A stretch of DNA of 17,355 bases, from positions 1 through 17,355 of the forward strand of contig CAJLXC010000033.1 in NCBI GenBank assembly GCA_905210545.1. Reading direction: 5' to 3'. Below are positions 13,045 to 17,355 of the stretch, one piece after another (position 1 is the first letter of the stretch; the number at the start of each line of letters is the position of its first letter). A program made the position numbers and the translations under genes. The notes under the pieces are model-generated. The model searched no databases. It worked only from the letters and a program-made list of their open reading frames with translations, and was not told where the DNA came from. Source of the stretch: an uncultured Eubacteriales bacterium (GTDB lineage: Bacteria; Bacillota; Clostridia; Christensenellales; Borkfalkiaceae).

Positions 13045-13072
13045 GTCATTGCGCGGAACGACCCGACAGGGT
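13045..13072 (+). repeat. Partial copy of the TCATTGCG repeat
   Basis: GTCATTGCG (13045-13053) is followed by the hairpin ACCC-GACA-GGGT (13061-13072) and CTCAAA. It matches the first half of the units at 4551-4705 but lacks the GGCAATCTC end. Confidence 0.5.
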
Positions 13073-13091
13073 AACTCAAAATGAGTAAAGA

Positions 13092-13298
13092 TTATTTGCA
13101 ACCGCAGCCGCAGCCGTTTCCGAAGAAGCCGCCGTTTTTGCAGCAGCAACAAAGAATAAACAACGCCACAGGCAGACAGTAACAACTGTTAAAGAGACCG
13201 GATAAGCAGCCGCTCTTGGCAAGACAGATTATGAGAAGGATAATGAGGATCCAAAGGCAGCAGTTATTGCCGTTTAAAAAATCGAAGCAACCGTTCAT
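13092..13298 (-). CDS. Small cysteine-rich membrane-associated protein
   Basis: A 68-residue protein with 14 cysteines, including a run of four (residues 50-53) and a GCGCGC C-terminal motif. A hydrophobic segment CLWILIILLIICLA (14-27) and a second, PVALFILCCCC (43-53), suggest a membrane hairpin. Similar small Clostridia proteins are sometimes labelled 'chorion class high-cysteine protein', a name based on composition only. The function is unknown; metal binding or disulfide cross-linking are guesses. The gene is real in my judgement because GGAGG sits 9 nt before the ATG on the minus strand and it has its own intergenic space and terminator. I found no convincing promoter upstream. It is divergent from the pantothenate transporter gene. 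Confidence 0.8.
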   Translation of the reverse strand: MNGCFDFLNGNNCCLWILIILLIICLAKSGCLSGLFNSCYCLPVALFILCCCCKNGGFFGNGCGCGCK

Positions 13299-13413
13299 AA
13301 ATTTTAACCTCCAAAGTATGACCTCCGCCTATGTAAAGATTTTGTTTCGGCGAAGTGTTCTATTATCAATATAAGATTTGGCGGGTTAAAATGTTACAAC
13401 CGACTTAAAATAA

Positions 13414-13442
13414 TTGCTAACGCGGAATTTTTGTGATAAAAT
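13414..13442 (+). promoter_or_regulatory. Promoter of the S component-coaX-hom unit
   Basis: TTGCTA (13414-13419), exactly 17 nt, TAAAAT (13437-13442), with an extended -10 TGA at 13434-13436. The start would be near 13449, leaving a leader of about 104 nt. Confidence 0.65.
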
Positions 13443-13448
13443 GATAAT

Positions 13449-13552
13449 AAATCCTCGAGCGGATATCGTTAATCGCGAGTCCGACTCCGTCGGGAAAATC
13501 TTATTTTTGTTCAACGGGTATCTTTTTCCGAGAACCCGATTGGAGGTGCTTT
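13449..13552 (+). promoter_or_regulatory. Structured 5' leader
   Basis: Two short hairpins share bases and exclude each other: GAGT-CCG-ACTC (13477-13487) and CCGAC-TCC-GTCGG (13481-13493). The second is followed about 8 nt later by TTATTTTTG, resembling a weak attenuator. A third stem, CGGGT (13515-13519) with ACCCG (13534-13538), ends just before the Shine-Dalgarno TGGAGG (13541-13546). I match it to no known riboswitch. Confidence 0.35.
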
Positions 13553-14173
13553 ATGAAAACTTCAGGAATGCCGAAAGCTAAAAGAATAACGTACTTTGCG
13601 ATTCTCGCGGCTTTGGTCGTAGTGCTTCAGTTTACGGCGAGCGCGATTAAAATCGGCGCGGTAACGCTGAACTTCGTGCTTGTGCCGATTATCGTGAGCG
13701 GAATGCTTCTCGGGTGGATTTACGGCGCGTTGCTCGGCGCGGTTGCGGGGCTTATAATCCTGCTTGCGGGAGTTATCGGAATGGACGGCTTCACCAACGT
13801 GCTGTTTGCCGAATATCCTATAGGCATTACCCTTGTGTGCATATTAAAAACCGCTCTTGCGGGCGCGCTCGGCGGAATCGTTTACGCTCTGCTCGAAAAC
13901 AAAAACAAATATCTTGCGACTTACGTTTCGGCGGCGGTCGTTCCCGTGACGAATACGGGCGTATTTATTATAGGTATGCTGTTTATGAAAAACGGACTTG
14001 TGGCAAACGGATTTATAGACGGCGGCAAATCCGCGCTGTGGGGGATTTGCGTGGGAATAGTCACGTTCAACTTCTTTTTAGAGCTTGCGCTCAATCTTTT
14101 GCTCGCACCGGCGGTATACCGCGCGATAACGGTTATAGACAAGGCGAGCGGAAAAAGCGCGGACGACGAATAA
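13553..14173 (+). CDS. panT: ECF transporter S component, probably for pantothenate
   Basis: The substrate-binding membrane subunit of an energy-coupling factor vitamin importer. The 206 residues form about six membrane helices (roughly 14-31, 36-55, 57-76, 90-112, 120-142, 160-188). The AxxxA motif in helix 1 (A16 to A20), used by S components to dock on EcfT, is present. The substrate is inferred from context: the gene is 22 nt upstream of coaX, and pantothenate S components (PanT) are known in Firmicutes. Sequence alone cannot exclude another vitamin. No EcfA or EcfT genes are nearby, so it would share a group II energising module encoded elsewhere. The ATG at 13553 has TGGAGG 6 nt upstream. 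Confidence 0.75.
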   Translation: MKTSGMPKAKRITYFAILAALVVVLQFTASAIKIGAVTLNFVLVPIIVSGMLLGWIYGALLGAVAGLIILLAGVIGMDGFTNVLFAEYPIGITLVCILKTALAGALGGIVYALLENKNKYLATYVSAAVVPVTNTGVFIIGMLFMKNGLVANGFIDGGKSALWGICVGIVTFNFFLELALNLLLAPAVYRAITVIDKASGKSADDE

Positions 14174-14195
14174 AAGGAAATATCGGGAGAATAAT

Positions 14196-14972
14196 ATGAT
14201 ACTCGGAATAGACGTAGGCAATACGAATATAAAATACGGCGTGTTCGACGGCGAAAGAATAGCCGCTTCGTTCCGCGTTTCCTCGAGACTTTCGAGAACT
14301 GCGGACGAATACGGCGCGGTGCTTGTTAATCTGTTAAAGGACAAGGGTATAGAAAAAACGGATATAGACGGCATTATATTGTCGTCCGTTATACCGCCGC
14401 TCAATTACACTATATGTCATATGTGCGAATACTTTTTCGGCAAAACGCCGCTTATGGTCGGACCGGGGATAAAAACCGGACTTAACGTAAAGGTAGAAAA
14501 TCCCAAAGAAGTGGGCGCGGACAGAATAGTGAACAGCGTTTCCGCATATAATAAATACGGCGGACCTATCGTTGTGATAGACTTCGGTACTGCCACCACT
14601 TTCAACGTGATAGACGAAAACGGCGCGCTGACGGGCGGCGTGATCGCCCCGGGCGTTAAAACCGCGCTGGAAAGCCTCGTGCATAACACAGCGCAACTTC
14701 CTATGATAGAACTTCGCGCGCCAAAGAGCGCGATAGCCAAGACTACCGAAAGCAATATGCAGGCGGGAATTATTTTCGGCTTTGCGGGACTTGTGGAAAA
14801 CATCGGCGGCAAGATAAAAAGAGAGCTTAAAACGGACGAGCTTAAAGTCGTTGCCACGGGCGGTCTGGGCGAAATAATCGCAAAAGAAGCTTCCTGCATA
14901 GATAAAGTTGACAGAACGTTGACTCTCGACGGACTGAGAATGATATACGCGCTAAACGCGGACAAGTCGTAA
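14196..14972 (+). CDS. coaX: Type III pantothenate kinase
   Basis: It phosphorylates pantothenate with ATP, the first and committed step of CoA synthesis. It belongs to the ASKHA fold, needs a monovalent cation and is insensitive to CoA feedback, as known for CoaX enzymes. The 258-residue length is typical. Motifs are the phosphate loop DVGNTN (6-11, D6), PPLN (67-70), the pantothenate-binding GADRIVN (107-113), and DFGTATT (129-135) with GGVIAPGV (147-154). GGGAGA at 14184-14189 precedes the ATG. It lies 22 nt after the S component and about 60 nt before hom with no terminator between, so the three are probably one transcript. Confidence 0.96.
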   Translation: MILGIDVGNTNIKYGVFDGERIAASFRVSSRLSRTADEYGAVLVNLLKDKGIEKTDIDGIILSSVIPPLNYTICHMCEYFFGKTPLMVGPGIKTGLNVKVENPKEVGADRIVNSVSAYNKYGGPIVVIDFGTATTFNVIDENGALTGGVIAPGVKTALESLVHNTAQLPMIELRAPKSAIAKTTESNMQAGIIFGFAGLVENIGGKIKRELKTDELKVVATGGLGEIIAKEASCIDKVDRTLTLDGLRMIYALNADKS

Positions 14973-15032
14973 AAGACGGTTTATCCGCGCGGGCGGACCG
15001 GAACATATTAAAAAGACGGAGGTAAAGACTGT

Positions 15033-16313
15033 ATGAAAAAAGTAGGCGTTGCTATTTTAGGACTCGGCACCGTGGGCGGCGGCGTGTTCAGGATTCTTAC
15101 CGAAAAGAAAGAGTTTTTAAAAAGAACTCAGAATCTTGACGTAACGATAGAAAGCGTGCTTACCCGCACGAAAGAAAAAGCCGCGGCGATGGGCGCGGAC
15201 GAGTCTGTAATCGCTTCTAATATAGAAGAAGTGGTAAGCAATCCCGCGGTGGATATCGTCGCGGAATCGATAGGCGGCATAGAACCCGCCAGAACCTACG
15301 TTCTCAAAGCGTTGATGAGCGGAAAAACGGTCGTAACTTCCAACAAAGAACTGTTGGCCAAGTGCTGGTCGGAGCTTGAAGAGGAAGCGAAAAAAATGAA
15401 CGCAGGCTTGTTTTTCGAGGCGAGCTGCGTGGGCGGAGTTCCGATAATCAGGGTTTTAGAGGAAAGTATGCAGGGCGACGAGATTACTTCGTTTAAGGGC
15501 ATAATAAACGGCACTACCAACTATATTCTCACAAAAATGGCAAGCGAGGGCAGCTCTTACGAGGCGGCTCTAAAAGAAGCGCAAAAGCTCGGTTATGCGG
15601 AAGCGAATCCTTCTTCAGACGTAGAAGGGTTTGACGCGGCGTACAAGCTTTCTATTCTCGCGAGCCTCGCTTTCAAGACGAAAATAAGCTACAACGATAT
15701 TTACAGAGAAGGCATAACGGACGTTAAAAAAGAAGATATCGCTTACGGAAAAGCCATGGGTTACGCGCTTAAGCTTCTCGCGATCGGCAAGAACGGCAAA
15801 GACGGGATTGACGTAAGAGTTCATCCCGCTTTCGTGAAAGACTGCGATCCGCTTGCGAGCGTAAACGATTCTTTCAACGCGGTGCGACTCGTCGGAGATG
15901 CGGCGGGCGATATTATGCTTTACGGCAGGGGCGCGGGAGCGTTGCCGACGGGCAGCGCGGTGGTATCCGATATAGTTTTTGCCGCGAAACACGCGGATTA
16001 TTATTACTCTTGCTTTAAAAACGACGAAAAAGGCAATAAAGAAACGGAATTCGTTTCCGATTACGTTTCAGAATATTATTTAAGACTTTCCGTAAAAGAC
16101 GAAGCGGGCGTGATGGCTAAAATCGCGGGCGCGTTTGCGAAAAGCGGAATAAGCCTTAAAGAGGTAAAGCAAAATCCCGCAGAAGACGGCAAGGCGGAAA
16201 TCATAGTGACGACGCACGGCTGCAAAGAAACCTGTATGCGTAAAAATCTTGAAAAAATCAATTCTATAGAAGAAGTTTTCGGAGTGGAAAGCTGTATCAG
16301 AATAGAAGAATAA
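15033..16313 (+). CDS. hom: Homoserine dehydrogenase
   Basis: It reduces aspartate semialdehyde to homoserine with NAD(P)H, the branch point to threonine and methionine. The 426 residues show an N-terminal Rossmann motif GLGTVGGG (10-17), the conserved TSNKELLAK (102-110, K105), the central catalytic domain with D201 and K205 in GFDAAYKLSILASLAF, and GRGAGALPTGSAVVSD (298-313). A C-terminal ACT domain (about 348-424) suggests allosteric control, usually by threonine in this family. GGAGG precedes the ATG at 15033. No thrB, thrC or lysC is visible; the linkage to coaX may simply reflect shared transcription, since pantothenate and CoA draw on aspartate-derived beta-alanine. Confidence 0.96.
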   Translation: MKKVGVAILGLGTVGGGVFRILTEKKEFLKRTQNLDVTIESVLTRTKEKAAAMGADESVIASNIEEVVSNPAVDIVAESIGGIEPARTYVLKALMSGKTVVTSNKELLAKCWSELEEEAKKMNAGLFFEASCVGGVPIIRVLEESMQGDEITSFKGIINGTTNYILTKMASEGSSYEAALKEAQKLGYAEANPSSDVEGFDAAYKLSILASLAFKTKISYNDIYREGITDVKKEDIAYGKAMGYALKLLAIGKNGKDGIDVRVHPAFVKDCDPLASVNDSFNAVRLVGDAAGDIMLYGRGAGALPTGSAVVSDIVFAAKHADYYYSCFKNDEKGNKETEFVSDYVSEYYLRLSVKDEAGVMAKIAGAFAKSGISLKEVKQNPAEDGKAEIIVTTHGCKETCMRKNLEKINSIEEVFGVESCIRIEE

Positions 16314-16452
16314 AAAAACGGCGGCGTCGGGAACTTTCCAAGCTTATTAAGTCCGACAAATTCCGTTCGGGTTTCGCGCAAGAAAGTTAAAATAAAAACC
16401 CGCAGAGTAACGCAGTTTATTCCGCGGCGTAAATATTTACGCAAAAACCGCG

Positions 16453-16458
16453 TATACT
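16453..16458 (+). promoter_or_regulatory. -10-like TATACT 6 nt before a start codon
   Basis: TATACT ends 6 nt before the ATG at 16465, the same spacing as at 1490-1502, and no Shine-Dalgarno lies between. The -35 region is poor. The rest of the 16314-16464 gap holds no clear terminator; GTCGG/CCGAC arms at about 16327-16358 enclose too long a loop. Confidence 0.4.
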
Positions 16459-16464
16459 ATCGTT

Positions 16465-17289
16465 ATGAAAAAAACAATTAAATTTATAGCGATAGCGATT
16501 ATCTCCGCGATAACGCTGTTTTCGGTGTTTTTTGCGATAAGTCCTATAAAAAGGACGACGTTAGTCAGCGGAGAATGCTCCGCTTCTTACGAAAACGCGG
16601 CAAAACCGAAAAAAAGAAAACCGGAACTGCCGGAAGGCATAAACAACGTGATTTCCGTAAAGCCGTTCTTTATAAAAGACGGAGAACGCGCCGCGGCGGT
16701 TCTGACGGGCGAGGGAGAGCTTTATAAACAAAACGTTAAGATATACGTTTGCCAAGGCAATAAAATTCTGTACGAAACAAAAGCGGAGGACGGGTATTCT
16801 CCCGAAATAAACTTTTTCCGTTTTGAAAAAGAAAAACCGTTTTTGTTTTATTCTTCGCAGACGGGCGGTAGCGGCGGTTACGGAAACTATACCGTATACG
16901 ACCTCGGAAAAACCGATTATAAAATTCTTTACGACGCGAATAAAGACGACGCAGGCTTTACGGCGGAATTCGTTTCGGGCGGCAGAATGAAATTGACTGA
17001 CGGGGCGGACGGCAACGAGCTTATAGCAGACGTTTCTTATATGGATAAAGACTTTTATTTGCAGATATTCGATAAAAACGGCGATCCGAAAGGCGAAGCG
17101 GCAAACGTAAACGGCGTATCCGCAGCGTTCCCGTATTATAACGGCGCGACGGGACTATTCGGACTTATCACGTATCGCTCGGTTACCGCCGTTGCGGAAG
17201 TGAACAATCTCGGCTATATCACGCAGAATCTCGCGTGGGACGGAAAGACGTTTTCTCCCGTATTCACGAATTTTGCCATATCGATATGA
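16465..17289 (+). CDS. Secreted or membrane-anchored protein of unknown function
   Basis: I do not recognise this 274-residue protein. Residues 2-6 are basic and 7-26 are hydrophobic, so it has a signal peptide or N-terminal anchor. No lipobox is present: the LVSGEC at 33-38 does not fit. A short Lys/Pro-rich linker (46-57) leads to a domain of about 215 residues with alternating beta strands. It includes GELYKQNVKIYVCQGNKILYE, the Gly-rich SSQTGGSGGYGNYTVYDL (130-147) and a C-terminal ITQNLAWDGKTFSPVF. The pattern looks like an extracellular beta-rich domain, possibly a beta-propeller-like or sensor fold, but that is a guess. There is no Shine-Dalgarno; a TATACT lies 6 nt upstream. A terminator-like hairpin follows at 17335. 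Confidence 0.75.
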   Translation: MKKTIKFIAIAIISAITLFSVFFAISPIKRTTLVSGECSASYENAAKPKKRKPELPEGINNVISVKPFFIKDGERAAAVLTGEGELYKQNVKIYVCQGNKILYETKAEDGYSPEINFFRFEKEKPFLFYSSQTGGSGGYGNYTVYDLGKTDYKILYDANKDDAGFTAEFVSGGRMKLTDGADGNELIADVSYMDKDFYLQIFDKNGDPKGEAANVNGVSAAFPYYNGATGLFGLITYRSVTAVAEVNNLGYITQNLAWDGKTFSPVFTNFAISI

Positions 17290-17334
17290 CGACCTTATAA
17301 CGAATCGCGAAAACAAAAAACAAAAAACGAGCGT

Positions 17335-17355
17335 GTCGGCGCAAACTGCGCCGAC
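17335..17355. terminator. Perfect hairpin at the window end, probable terminator
   Basis: GTCGGCGCA (17335-17343) pairs with TGCGCCGAC (17347-17355) around AAC. The A-rich stretch 17310-17328 on the left would give a U-tract for a minus-strand gene arriving from the right. The plus-strand U-tract, if any, lies beyond the window. Confidence 0.6.

Noticed and set aside
13714..14199. Second plus-strand frame inside the S component gene
   Set aside because: Arg/Tyr/Cys-rich shadow of a membrane protein gene, with no start signal.
14417..14965. Antisense frame of 182 codons opposite coaX
   Set aside because: The coding strand carries all CoaX motifs; the antisense frame has no ribosome binding site.

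Overview
The window looks like a chromosomal segment of an uncultured, low-to-mid GC member of the Clostridia, probably a gut lineage. The evidence is a four-domain ribosomal S1 fused to IspH inside a cmk-plsC-ispH/rpsA block, a DUF4364 plus TSCPD gene pair, a tiny cysteine-rich membrane protein, an ECF-type vitamin S component, AAGGAGG-type ribosome binding sites and heavy use of ATA and AGA codons. The lineage is an inference; there is no 16S gene here. I see no insertion sequence, phage gene or CRISPR array. Almost every gene is a housekeeping gene, and the unusual material lies between and inside them.

Layout. At 34-194 a tRNA-Trp gene on the minus strand has its own promoter and terminator. 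At 211-4466 five plus-strand genes follow: proC (last step of proline synthesis), rnhA (RNase HI), a TVP38/DedA-type membrane protein, surE (5'-nucleotidase) and an HI0933-type flavoprotein. A non-coding stretch at 4467-4863 holds dispersed palindromic repeats and the promoter of the next operon. At 4864-8370 are cmk, plsC and an ispH-rpsA fusion, translationally coupled and closed by a perfect 16-bp hairpin at 8414-8449 that also serves the convergent minus-strand operon DUF4364-TSCPD (9312-8493).

At 9313-9658 is a highly structured divergent intergenic region. It contains a minus-strand promoter with an operator-like palindrome, two plus-strand promoters, a 19-bp-arm inverted repeat, a 21-bp direct repeat and a cloverleaf-like element. 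It leads into an unknown 270-residue gene, a Nudix hydrolase and typA/bipA (9659-12894). After a shared terminator, a 68-residue protein with 14 cysteines lies on the minus strand (13298-13092). A strong promoter and a structured leader then precede a probable pantothenate S component, type III pantothenate kinase (coaX) and homoserine dehydrogenase (hom). An unknown secreted or anchored protein ends the window (16465-17289).

How the genes fit together. The S component and CoaX form a pantothenate uptake-and-trapping route into CoA. The cmk-plsC-ispH/rpsA block joins CMP recycling, phosphatidic acid synthesis, isoprenoid precursor synthesis and translation. The most testable observation is that the ispH-rpsA fusion carries, inside its ispH part, a near-consensus promoter (6740-6768) and, at the domain border, a near-perfect Shine-Dalgarno with an in-frame ATG (6998-7017). 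The gene may therefore make both the fusion and a free S1 protein. The structured element at 9486-9642 is the best candidate for something undescribed.
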